Both the position numbers and the translations under genes were made by a program. This document shows positions 1 through 6,941 of a stretch of DNA of 21,500 nt, one piece after another; position 1 is the stretch's first letter, and each line of letters opens with the position of its first letter. Source of the stretch: Chloroflexota bacterium (GTDB lineage: Bacteria > Chloroflexota > Ktedonobacteria > Ktedonobacterales > Ktedonobacteraceae); assembly GCA_005881495.1 (NCBI GenBank), contig VBHI01000068.1, positions 1-21,500 of the forward strand, written 5' to 3'. The notes under the pieces were generated by a model. It made no database searches. It had not been told where the DNA came from and saw nothing but the letters and a program-made list of their open reading frames with translations.

Positions 1-381
1 CGGACCCACTTGGCCAAAGGAGGGTCGCGCGAAATGAAAAGGGCGATGTTCCTCATCGTCCTGACGGCGAACAGGATGAAAGAGACCGAGTGGGCTAAAC
101 TGTATGAGCGTCTAGTACCTCGGCTCTGCATCTACGACGAGAGAACACAGTCCTATCGTGGAAAAGGCAAAGTTATTGGTCATGTTGCCGGGCGCTTGAT
201 ATTCCTCATCTATGCCTTGCTGAAAAAGGATGAAGAAGTGCTCAGCCATCTTGCCCCTGGAGCCGAGCCGCCAGCTCCTATGCTTTACGATCCAGAACTG
301 CATCGGCGACACCGCACAGGGCATTACCAGCCGTTGAAGAGGCGAGCAGCAGGGAATCGCATTGTTCAGGTTTCCTCATGA
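1..381 (+). pseudogene. IS110-family transposase, C-terminal fragment (5' end outside window)
   Basis: The frame is open from the first base and runs to the stop at 379-381. The product has the C-terminal (IS116/IS110/IS902) character of IS110 transposases: a 'GGSREMKRAMFLIVLTANRM' stretch, then a GKVIGHVAGRLIFLIYALLK segment and a short basic tail. IS110 enzymes cut and join DNA with a DEDD domain at the N-terminus, which is not visible here. Whether the gene is whole upstream of the window cannot be told. No start codon is assigned; the TTG at 10 is only the first possible one. It points toward the GH30 gene, as does the remnant on the other side of that gene. Confidence 0.75.
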
Positions 382-455
382 GTTTCTCTCTGCTCTCAAC
401 TCCTCATGGGTCAAAGGTGGCCTTGTGCGGTTTGCGTAGTGGCACAATTGCCCGG

Positions 456-1865
456 CTATGGTGCTGGCTCCGCTGGCGGCATGACGAAGGTATTGAACGA
501 GTCGGCCGGGAGGGTAGGCGCGATCATCCTGTTGCCGATCACCAGGCGCACCGGCATCTCCTCGCAGAGGTCGTTCTGCAGAACGACCACGATGCTCCCA
601 TCTGGGTTGGCGAACGCGAGCTGGTTTTCGTAGCCCGTATAGCTTACCGTCTCGAGATACTTGGCGCCGGGCCTGACGAAGTGGCTCAGGTGCTTCATCA
701 GGTAGTACTCGTGGTTGTAGACGGAGGTCTTCGCCGCGGTGTCGACAGTCACAAGCGAGTTCTGCGGCCAGCCCCAGGTGCTAAGCTGGTTCTTGGGCAT
801 CGAAATGTTCCAGTACAAGTAGGCCAACACCCCGTTGCCGAAATAGTGCTTCATCAGTGACCAGGTATAGCGGCAGTACCGCCAGTCATTCCCGCCGAAG
901 CCGCACTCCTGCTCGCTCTGGTAGAGCTGCAGGTTCGGGTGGGCGCTGCGAACGTCTACGATCGCCCCCTTCCCGGCCCACTGGAAGGCTACGCCCTTGA
1001 TGTATTTGCTCGCCTTAGGATCACGCAAACTCACCTCGACCAGTTCCGCCTTGGGCCGCTCCAGGGTCCCGAAGAAAATCTCCACGCCGCGCTTCTCCAT
1101 CTCAGGGCCGAGATAGCCGATGAATCGCGCGAGTCCCTCCGGCGTCCACGTACAACTGGGGAACACCTGCGCCGAGTTGAACTCGTTCTGGGGCATGACC
1201 ATGCTGACGCCTATGCCCTGCTTGCGGTACTCATCCACGAAGCGACCGAAGTAGGAGGCGTAGGCGCGGAAATAGCGCTCCTCCTGGATAAACATGTCGG
1301 TCCCCTCCTTGCCGACCTGATCGGGCCTCAGCCCGTTCGTCACGCCCTGTTGCCCAGGCGCGGGCATCGCCGCCGCGTAGTGTTTGTTGTATTTCATCCA
1401 GGTCGGCGGGCTCCACGGCGACGCCCAGAGCTTCAGTTCGGGCTGGTGCTTGAGCGCGCTCTTGATGAAGGGGACGAGCGTCTCGAGGTCGTTGGCGATG
1501 CTGAAGTGCTCGAGGGCGAAGTCGTCGGGCGTCTCGTCATATGAGTACCATTTGCGCGAGACGTCGTTGGCGCCGATCGGCATGCGGCAGAGGTTAAAGT
1601 TAGCGCCGATGCCAGGGGCGAACAGCTCGCGGAAGACGGCATCCCTCTCCTCCGGATTGAGGGCGGCGAGCGAAGTCCAGCCGAGTTCGTTGAAGCAGGC
1701 GCCGAACCCTTCGATAGACTGCCGCGGGATGTCCGTCCGCACTATCACGTCCGGTATGGCCGCGATAGCTTCAACCGCGGGCCCCCGGCGCACGACCCAT
1801 GGGGTCGTTTGGCTGGTGACAACCCACGTGACGTCCTTGGCCTCACTGGGCTCGGATTGTTGCAT
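456..1865 (-). CDS. Glycoside hydrolase family 30 (glucosylceramidase / beta-1,6-glucanase type)
   Basis: This encodes a 469-aa protein with the (beta/alpha)8 fold signature of GH30: 'IEGFGACFNELGW' near residue 51, 'LCRMPIGANDVS' near 92 and 'WASPWSPPTWMK' near 147. The acid/base glutamate is in 'MPQNEF' (E228) and the nucleophile in 'YQSEQECG' (E318, aligned with the SEACVG motif of human GBA). A C-terminal beta-sandwich follows ('SIVVVLQND'). No signal peptide is visible, so a cytoplasmic enzyme is likely; family members cleave beta-glucosides, beta-1,6-glucans or xylans. The ATG at 1865 was chosen because AAGGAG sits about 8 nt upstream; the frame stays open further upstream but without a ribosome site. 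Both catalytic residues are present and the gene looks intact. Exact substrate is not deducible. Confidence 0.9.
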   Translation of the reverse strand: MQQSEPSEAKDVTWVVTSQTTPWVVRRGPAVEAIAAIPDVIVRTDIPRQSIEGFGACFNELGWTSLAALNPEERDAVFRELFAPGIGANFNLCRMPIGANDVSRKWYSYDETPDDFALEHFSIANDLETLVPFIKSALKHQPELKLWASPWSPPTWMKYNKHYAAAMPAPGQQGVTNGLRPDQVGKEGTDMFIQEERYFRAYASYFGRFVDEYRKQGIGVSMVMPQNEFNSAQVFPSCTWTPEGLARFIGYLGPEMEKRGVEIFFGTLERPKAELVEVSLRDPKASKYIKGVAFQWAGKGAIVDVRSAHPNLQLYQSEQECGFGGNDWRYCRYTWSLMKHYFGNGVLAYLYWNISMPKNQLSTWGWPQNSLVTVDTAAKTSVYNHEYYLMKHLSHFVRPGAKYLETVSYTGYENQLAFANPDGSIVVVLQNDLCEEMPVRLVIGNRMIAPTLPADSFNTFVMPPAEPAP

Positions 1866-1901
1866 AAGAGTTCTCCTTGTTGTCTCTACTGCGGGCGTTA
1901 T

Positions 1902-1958
1902 TTGGCCAAAAGGGAAGGTACCTGATAAATTATATGGTACAGTTGCCCAAAAGGGAAG
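1902..1958 (-). promoter_or_regulatory. Candidate GH30 promoter bracketed by two 16-bp direct repeats
   Basis: Read on plus, TTGGCCAAAAGGGAAG (1902-1917) and TTGCCCAAAAGGGAAG (1943-1958) differ at one base and lie 41 bp apart, about four helical turns. Between them, on minus, is a perfect TATAAT (1934-1929) without a convincing -35; the expected -35 position falls inside the upstream repeat. The first repeat contains the palindrome TTTGGCCAAA. This resembles a two-site operator around a start that needs an activator or is looped by a repressor. No regulator gene is adjacent. Confidence 0.45.
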
Positions 1959-1982
1959 AGGCGAGCTGGTGATCAACGGCCT

Positions 1983-2567
1983 TTATTGGCTGATTTTTCT
2001 TATTCTGTTACTCAGCTCGAAGTACATGGTTTTCTTCATCAGGCGCGATCCGCCTGGAGTCAGAGCTGTGGCGTTGTAGGTCGTGCCTGATTGCGTAATG
2101 GTGGGTGCCCAGCCAAAGTAGGCTTTGAGGGCTGCGGCGTTGCGGAAATTCGCAATCGATCCAATGGAGGCAATGATGGCCGCAGCCTGGAGAGGGCCAA
2201 GAGGAGGAATGGAGGTCAAAATCTGCCCCTCGCGGCTCTGTTCCACTCCTCGGCAGATCTCAGCATCAAGCTGCTCAAGATGGTCGGCAATGAGCTTGAG
2301 TTCTTTAATCAGTTGGTTCTGTTCAAAGAGTGAAGTACCCCATCCCTAGAAGGCCAGGGGGCTTACGGCGCGGATGCCAATACTGGTACGAGCTAACTGC
2401 TGGAGCCGCACCAGATCGGCATCAGAGGGACGACACCCGCGCCTGAGTTGGCGCAAGGCTGTCAAAGCAACTCCTGCCAGGGCAGCAGGTGTGGGAAAAG
2501 CTTCGCGGATCGCCAGGGCGGTGGGCAGATTCGGATTCTTGAAAATAACGATCTTTCCTCTTGACAT
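1983..2567 (-). pseudogene. IS110-family transposase remnant with internal amber stop
   Basis: One minus frame runs from about 2567 to the TAA at 1985-1983 and is broken by a single in-frame TAG (2348-2346). Before the stop it reads 'EAFPTPAALAG...LARTSIGI'; after it 'FEQNQLIKELKLIADHLEQL' and 'LTSIPPLGPLQAAAIIASIG' followed by 'LKAYFGWAPTITQSG'. This is the coiled region plus the transposase-20 domain of IS110 enzymes. The catalytic N-terminal DEDD domain and the last part of the C-terminus are missing, so it is inactive. Homology probably fades near 2530, just before the TetR promoter. It is not the other half of the 1-381 fragment: the two overlap in homologous sequence around 'GGSR' and are on opposite strands. 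Confidence 0.8.
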
Positions 2568-2589
2568 CTTCAGCTTTCTGATTTAAAAT
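2561..2589 (+). promoter_or_regulatory. Sigma70-type promoter of the tetR operon
   Basis: TTGACA (2561-2566) is a perfect -35 and TAAAAT (2584-2589) matches five of six -10 bases, with a 17-bp spacer. The -10 lies in the left arm of the palindrome at 2575-2616. Start of transcription would be near 2596, about 32 nt before the tetR ATG. Confidence 0.75.
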
Positions 2590-2616
2590 CTAACCAGTTA
2601 GATTTTAAATCAGAAA
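2575..2616. promoter_or_regulatory. 42-bp palindrome, probable TetR operator
   Basis: Two perfect 20-bp arms (2575-2594 and 2597-2616; core CTGATTTAAAATCTAAC) are separated by two bases. It covers the -10 box and the likely start point and ends 11 bp before the tetR ATG. TetR-family proteins bind such symmetric sites as dimers, so autorepression is the natural reading. A dyad this long could hold two overlapping dimers. Confidence 0.7.
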
Positions 2617-2627
2617 AAGAGAAACGG

Positions 2628-3401
2628 ATGACGGAACCGAGAAGAAAACGAGGACGGGAACGCGTCTATGATGCGCAAAGAACACGCGAGGCCATCCTGA
2701 GTGCGGCAGAAACGGTTTTTGCTGAGCGTGGATTTGATGGGACGAGCGTGGACGCCATTTCGAGCCAGGCTGGTTACAACAAAAGTCTGCTCTTTCAGTA
2801 CTTTGGGGATAAGCTTGGGCTTTATAGCCAGGTGCTCAAGCGGTCTGATAGAGAGATGGGCGAATTGATGGGGCATGCTTTCGCGGAGGTTTCGTCGGGG
2901 TTGGCGGACGAAAGCGTGGTCTTGCGGGCTGAGGAGTTCAGGGCATTTCTGGTCACGATGATACAAAGCATCTTTGATTACCTGCTTGAACATCCTCGCC
3001 TGATGCGGATCCTCACCTGGGAAATGGCTGCGGGCTGGAAGACGTTCGCCGAGATTGCCTCGCAATTCGCGCCCGAAGATCGATCGCGGGCTACACCGCT
3101 CTTTCAGAGAGCACGCGAGGCCGGGCTGCTCCGGTCTGATTTTGTGCCGACCATCCAATTCACGATGATGGTGCCCTGGTGCCAGATTTATCTTGGCTAT
3201 CTTCCCCTGTACCAGCGACTTTTGCCAGACGAAGATCTGGCTTCCGCAAGTCGGCTGGCGGACGCGCGGGAATATCTTGTCGATTTTGTCGTCGCTGGAA
3301 TGATGGAGAGTCTTCCAGAGACGAAGACAGAGAAGGGAGTTGCCGATAACGTTCGAGGGAAGATAAACGTCTCTTCGAAGACAAGAAAGAGGTTCATATG
3401 A
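2628..3401 (+). CDS. TetR/AcrR-family transcriptional regulator
   Basis: This is a 257-aa protein. Residues 17-66 form a typical TetR DNA-binding domain: 'TREAILSAAETVFAERGFDG', then the helix-turn-helix 'TSVDAISSQAGYNKSLLFQY' and 'FGDKLGLY'. The C-terminal ligand domain (about 80-225) is helical with aromatic and Met residues and is not recognisable by ligand class. It ends in a basic tail of about 25 residues, longer than usual. The start follows AGAGAAACGG, a weak ribosome site. Its stop overlaps the next ATG (ATGA at 3398-3401), so it is translationally coupled to the amidohydrolase. It probably represses its own operon through the palindrome upstream and is released by a substrate or product of the downstream enzymes (inference). 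Confidence 0.9.
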   Translation: MTEPRRKRGRERVYDAQRTREAILSAAETVFAERGFDGTSVDAISSQAGYNKSLLFQYFGDKLGLYSQVLKRSDREMGELMGHAFAEVSSGLADESVVLRAEEFRAFLVTMIQSIFDYLLEHPRLMRILTWEMAAGWKTFAEIASQFAPEDRSRATPLFQRAREAGLLRSDFVPTIQFTMMVPWCQIYLGYLPLYQRLLPDEDLASASRLADAREYLVDFVVAGMMESLPETKTEKGVADNVRGKINVSSKTRKRFI

Positions 3402-4417
3402 AAAAGATTACATTGGAGGAGCACTTCATTTCTCCAGAGTACGCACAACACGTGCGTGATCTTCAGAGCAAAGGAGCAGGACCAGGCCTCCCCGCAGAGT
3501 TTGAGGAACTGCTAGCAGATCCGGTGATGCGAAAAGGGATAGAAGCGGTTGAAGCCAGGCTGATAGATGTGGGTGAAGGGCGCCTGGCGGCGATGGACGC
3601 CTGTGGGATAGATGTGCAGGTGCTCTCGCTCTCCGCGCTGACTTTTCCTGCCATTCAGGGAGAGAACGACGCGCAGCAAGCAGTAGATATGGCCCGACAG
3701 GCGAATGACTACCTGGCAGAGCAGATCCACCGACATCCAGATCGTTTCGCTGGATTTGCCGCCCTGCCCTTACAAGCTCCTGTGGCCGCAGTCGAGGAAC
3801 TGGAGCGCGCGGTGACCCAGCTGGGTTTTGTGGGAGCGCTGATCAATGGGCATACCAATGGAGCATACCTGGACGAGCGCAAATACTGGGGTATCTGGGA
3901 GCGCGCCGAGCAGCTTGGGGTTCCCATCTACCTGCATCCAGCTGACTCACCTGGCGACCAGATGAAGATCTATCAGGGCTATCCAGGACTGCGCAGTGCC
4001 ACCTGGAACTGGACAGTTGAGACCGCTACGCACGCCCTGCGCATCATCTGTAGCGGAATCTTCGACGCCTTCCCTAGGGTCATCATGCTGCTCGGACACA
4101 TGGGCGAGGCGCTTCCCTATGTTCTCAAGCGCATTGACGACGGGTGGGGAGGAACGCCCCAGAGCAAACAACTGCAACACCTCCCCTCATACTATATCAA
4201 GAACAATGTGATGATCACTACCAGCGCGAACTGTTCGCCGGAAGCACTGAGCTGTGCATTGCTCGCGGTTGGGGCAGATCATCTGCTCTTTTCGACAGAC
4301 TATCCGTATGCATCGATGGAGCGCACCACCCGGTTTGTGGAAACAGCTCCCATCAGCGAGATGGACAGAGAAAAGATCTTCCATGTGAATGCTGAGCGCT
4401 TGCTCAAACTGCCATAG
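3398..4417 (+). CDS. Amidohydrolase-2 family decarboxylase (gamma-resorcylate / 2,3-dihydroxybenzoate decarboxylase-like)
   Basis: This 339-aa protein follows the layout of the non-oxidative aromatic decarboxylases in the amidohydrolase superfamily. It opens with 'ITLEEHF' (metal ligands E7 and H9) and continues with 'MDACGIDVQVLSLSA' (66-80), 'RFAGFAALPLQ' (116-126), 'LGFVGALINGH' (142-152), 'YLHP' (H180), 'LLGHMGEALPY' (H234) and 'LLFSTDYPY' (D301). The E-x-H...H...H...D set fits one divalent metal. Known members reversibly remove CO2 from hydroxybenzoates or from amino-carboxymuconate; this substrate is unknown. It overlaps tetR by 4 bp, with AAAGAGG in the end of tetR as ribosome site. 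Length is normal and all key residues are present. A hydrolase of a related substrate is the main alternative. Confidence 0.85.
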   Translation: MKKITLEEHFISPEYAQHVRDLQSKGAGPGLPAEFEELLADPVMRKGIEAVEARLIDVGEGRLAAMDACGIDVQVLSLSALTFPAIQGENDAQQAVDMARQANDYLAEQIHRHPDRFAGFAALPLQAPVAAVEELERAVTQLGFVGALINGHTNGAYLDERKYWGIWERAEQLGVPIYLHPADSPGDQMKIYQGYPGLRSATWNWTVETATHALRIICSGIFDAFPRVIMLLGHMGEALPYVLKRIDDGWGGTPQSKQLQHLPSYYIKNNVMITTSANCSPEALSCALLAVGADHLLFSTDYPYASMERTTRFVETAPISEMDREKIFHVNAERLLKLP

Positions 4418-4464
4418 CGGTACGAGACTATTCCAATACTGTCAAGGAAAGAAAGGAAACAGCA

Positions 4465-4977
4465 ATGACCATACTTGTCCCGAGTTTTGATGACACCATC
4501 GTCGTGCGGGAGGCCGACGCGGAGATTCTTGGTCTGGCACAGCTTTCCACGCGCCTGCTTGCTGATAGCGATGCGACAGGGGGAGCACTCAGCGTCATGC
4601 GAACGACCATGGGGGAAGGAATCGAGGGAGCGAGGCCGCATACGCATAGCAAGTCAGCCGAACTTTTCTACGTCCTGGATGGGCAACTGCAACTCCTCGC
4701 AGGTTCGCAGGTGATCACTGCCGGGAAAGGAGATCTGGTGGTGATCCCGCCCAATATGGCCCATGCCTTTGCGACCACCCCTGGCCATTCCGCCGATTTC
4801 CTGATGGTCCTCGCGCCAGGGCTGGAGCGCTTCGGTTACTTCCGGCTGGTCGAGCGCCTGAGCCGTGGGGAGGCGACGCTGGAGGAACTGTTGGCGTCCC
4901 AGGAGTTGTACGACAACCACTTCCTGGAGAGCTCCATCTGGCGGGCTGCCCGAGAGTCGGCTCACCACCATGAGTAA
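4465..4977 (+). CDS. Cupin-domain protein
   Basis: This is a 170-aa single-domain cupin. Motif 1 is 'GARPHTHSKSAELFYVLDG' (metal ligands H59, H61, E66) and motif 2 is 'GDLVVIPPNMAHAF' (H100). The C-terminal 50 residues form a helical extension with 'LERFGYFRLVERLSRGEAT', seen in quercetinase-like and hypothetical small cupins. It starts 47 bp after the amidohydrolase, behind AAGGAAAC, and is probably in the same transcript. With three His and one Glu it could be a metal-dependent dioxygenase, isomerase or sugar/aromatic-binding protein. Next to a decarboxylase-type enzyme, a role in handling an aromatic or enol substrate is plausible but unproven. Confidence 0.85.
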   Translation: MTILVPSFDDTIVVREADAEILGLAQLSTRLLADSDATGGALSVMRTTMGEGIEGARPHTHSKSAELFYVLDGQLQLLAGSQVITAGKGDLVVIPPNMAHAFATTPGHSADFLMVLAPGLERFGYFRLVERLSRGEATLEELLASQELYDNHFLESSIWRAARESAHHHE

Positions 4978-5164
4978 ACGTCGAGTCTGTTGGCACAGGG
5001 AGATTGAGTGAACGAGGCACTTTTGCCCGTTTGCCTGCGTTCTAGATGTCAGCGTTGCAGATATGTAGCATAATAGAAGAGAGCATCAGTGGCTCACGCA
5101 AGCAGCGGACACACGCTGAGATGCGGCTACTCACACCATCTAGCCCAAGGAGGGACTACCACCT

Positions 5165-6373
5165 ATGACAGCACAAATCGTCTCGCGGCGCATTGCAGCG
5201 ATTCATGCGGCTACGCCGGTCCTTGAGTTTCTCACGGCATCGTCCCAGGCACGCCGCCAAAATGAGCCGGGAGTGGCCAACTTCCTCTATGGCAACCCCC
5301 AAGAGCTGCCGCTGCCCGGATTTGTGGACGCGCTCCGGCACTGGAGCGTGCCCCAGGACAAGGATTGGTTTGCATACAAGTTTAACGATCCCAAGGCGCA
5401 GGCTGTCGTGGCGACTATCCTGCGCGAGCGACGCAACGTGCCCTTCGATCCCGATGATATCTTTCTCACCAATGGGGCCACCGGCGGACTCTCCGTCGCG
5501 CTCGGCGCAGTGGTGGACCCCGGCGACGAGGTGGTGTTCATCTCCCCACCCTGGTTCTTCTACGAGGCCTTTATCGTCGGATCCGGCGGCCTCCCGGTGC
5601 GCGCGCAGATCGATCCGGCCACCTTCGACCTTGATGTGGACGCCATCGCAGCCGCCTTCTCGCCGCGCACACGCGCCATCATCATAAACTCCCCCCACAA
5701 TCCGACCGGCAAGCTGTACCCTCCAGAGACACTGCAACGGCTTTCCGATGCTTTGACGGCAGCGTCGGAGCGTAATGGTCGCCCGATCTACCTGCTCTCC
5801 GACGAGGCCTACTCCCGTATCGTCTTCGACGGCCGCCCCTACCACAGCCCCACCACCTTCTACCCCTACTCGTTCCTCATCTACACCTATGGGAAGACGC
5901 TCCTCACGCCCGGTCAGCGGCTTGGCTACATTGCTCTGCCACCAACGATGCCCGACCGGGAGCAGATGCACCGTGCCCTGGCACTCTCGCAGCTGGTGAG
6001 TGGTTTTGCCGTCGCGAATGCCCTACTCCAGCACGCGCTGGCCGACGTGGAGGCGCTCTCCATCGATATCACGCACCTGCAGCAGAAGCGCGACCGCCTG
6101 GTCGGCGCCCTGCAAGGGATGGGCTACGAGGTGCATGTGCCCGAGGGGACCTTCTACCTCCTGCCGAAATCGCCCTGGACGGATGATCGGGCTTTCGCCG
6201 ATCTGCTGCTCATCCACGATATCCTCGTCCTGCCGGGAACCTGGGTGGAGCTACCAGGGTACTTCCGCATCTCTCTTACGGCCAACGATGAGATGATCGA
6301 ACGTTCGTTGCCTGGCTTCGCAGCAGCCTGGGAGTACGCGAGGGCGCACGCACCGGGTGCTTCAAAAAAATAA
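5165..6373 (+). CDS. Class I/II pyridoxal-phosphate aminotransferase
   Basis: This is a 402-aa fold-type I aminotransferase. Visible signatures are the phosphate-binding 'NGATGGLSVAL' (103-113), 'INSPHNPTGKLY' (N179), 'LLSDEAYSRIVFDG' (D213 and Y216 at the PLP ring), 'YTYGKTLLTPGQRLGY' (K244 forms the Schiff base, R252 binds phosphate) and 'GYFRISLT' (R368 binds the substrate carboxylate). Members move an amino group from an amino acid to 2-oxoglutarate or a similar acceptor; exact substrate is open (aspartate, aromatic or alanine type). AAGGAGG lies 12 nt before the ATG, a little far. The 187-bp gap from the cupin makes a separate promoter possible, so membership in the tetR operon is uncertain. 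It looks intact. Confidence 0.9.
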   Translation: MTAQIVSRRIAAIHAATPVLEFLTASSQARRQNEPGVANFLYGNPQELPLPGFVDALRHWSVPQDKDWFAYKFNDPKAQAVVATILRERRNVPFDPDDIFLTNGATGGLSVALGAVVDPGDEVVFISPPWFFYEAFIVGSGGLPVRAQIDPATFDLDVDAIAAAFSPRTRAIIINSPHNPTGKLYPPETLQRLSDALTAASERNGRPIYLLSDEAYSRIVFDGRPYHSPTTFYPYSFLIYTYGKTLLTPGQRLGYIALPPTMPDREQMHRALALSQLVSGFAVANALLQHALADVEALSIDITHLQQKRDRLVGALQGMGYEVHVPEGTFYLLPKSPWTDDRAFADLLLIHDILVLPGTWVELPGYFRISLTANDEMIERSLPGFAAAWEYARAHAPGASKK

Positions 6374-6485
6374 CGCCAGGCGAGGACACACGACAAGTGC
6401 GAGAGGATACCTCCTCGTCGGGGAGCGAGTTGCACTCGGAGACATCCTCTCCTACTTCCCTTTTCGCCTCCTGCAGAGGCGAGTT

Positions 6486-6791
6486 ATGAGTGAATGTCAG
6501 GAACGAGAGTTGACAGAGGAATTGCCCGATGGTGTCCAAAGTGGCCTGGTGCGCCAGGGAGCCAGAGGCGTCTTTTTCTACTTTACCGCCAAACGAAATG
6601 TAGGGGCATCCCTCAGGGGTGCCCAGCCTACCCGCCAACACTACTGGCGCTATATAGACCTGTTACAAGACAAGAAGGGTGGGCGTATCGAAGACAACCG
6701 CTACGTCATCACCAACCTGATCCAGTGCCAGCCGGATACACCGCGCGTAGTGCCTTTCGAGAAACACTACTTTGTGCGGCTACATCAATAG
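6486..6791 (+). CDS. Doubtful small hypothetical protein
   Basis: An ATG at 6486 opens a frame of 101 codons to the stop at 6789-6791. The second half ('YWRYIDLLQDKKGGRIEDNR' and on) has ordinary protein composition, but no family is recognised. The frame reads straight through the dispersed hairpin repeat at 6600-6624, and the ribosome site is weak. It may be a decayed gene tail invaded by a repeat, or chance. Confidence 0.2.
   Translation: MSECQERELTEELPDGVQSGLVRQGARGVFFYFTAKRNVGASLRGAQPTRQHYWRYIDLLQDKKGGRIEDNRYVITNLIQCQPDTPRVVPFEKHYFVRLHQ
6600..6624 (+). repeat. Dispersed 'GTAGGGGC' hairpin repeat, copy 1
   Basis: GTAGGGGC is followed by stem GGGCATCCC / GGGGTGCCC with a 3-nt TCA loop and one wobble pair. 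It has the same 5' lead and layout as the copies at 18608 and 18679 but different stem bases. Confidence 0.6.
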
Positions 6792-6941
6792 CCCGGCAGT
6801 GAGCCGCAAAGAAATAATTGCAGCAATACAACGTCTGAGTGAGCCACAGCCAGGCGTTTATAGTCAGGTTTGTTATACGATGACTTTTAACAAAATAGCT
6901 GGGACAACTGTAGGAGCCGAGATCTCTTGCGCTCGTACCTA

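Larger units (their letters stand above)
6374..6941. other. Gene-poor gap with structured DNA and a hairpin repeat
   Basis: This lies between the converging aminotransferase and DUF998-like genes. It holds inverted 8-mers GAGAGGAT/ATCCTCTC (6401-6408 and 6444-6451), a hairpin TCGCCTC-CTGCA-GAGGCGA (6464-6482) and one dispersed hairpin repeat (6600-6624). None is followed by a T-run on either strand, so no classical terminator can be named. A doubtful small reading frame is listed separately. Confidence 0.5.

Noticed and set aside
378..1544. Long plus-strand reading frames (378-860 and 939-1544)
   Set aside because: They are antisense to the GH30 gene, which has both catalytic motifs and a good ribosome site.
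1384..2079. Plus-strand frame of 231 codons across the GH30 start
   Set aside because: It is composed of antisense GH30 and antisense IS110 remnant, with no protein family signal.
2610..3158. Minus-strand frame of 182 codons
   Set aside because: Antisense to the TetR gene, which shows a clear helix-turn-helix domain and promoter.
5156..5971. Minus-strand frame of 271 codons
   Set aside because: Antisense shadow of the aminotransferase; Gly/Val-rich without motifs.
6374..6490. T-box riboswitch or other known leader RNA
   Set aside because: Inverted repeats are present but no specifier loop, T-box sequence or downstream gene start was found.
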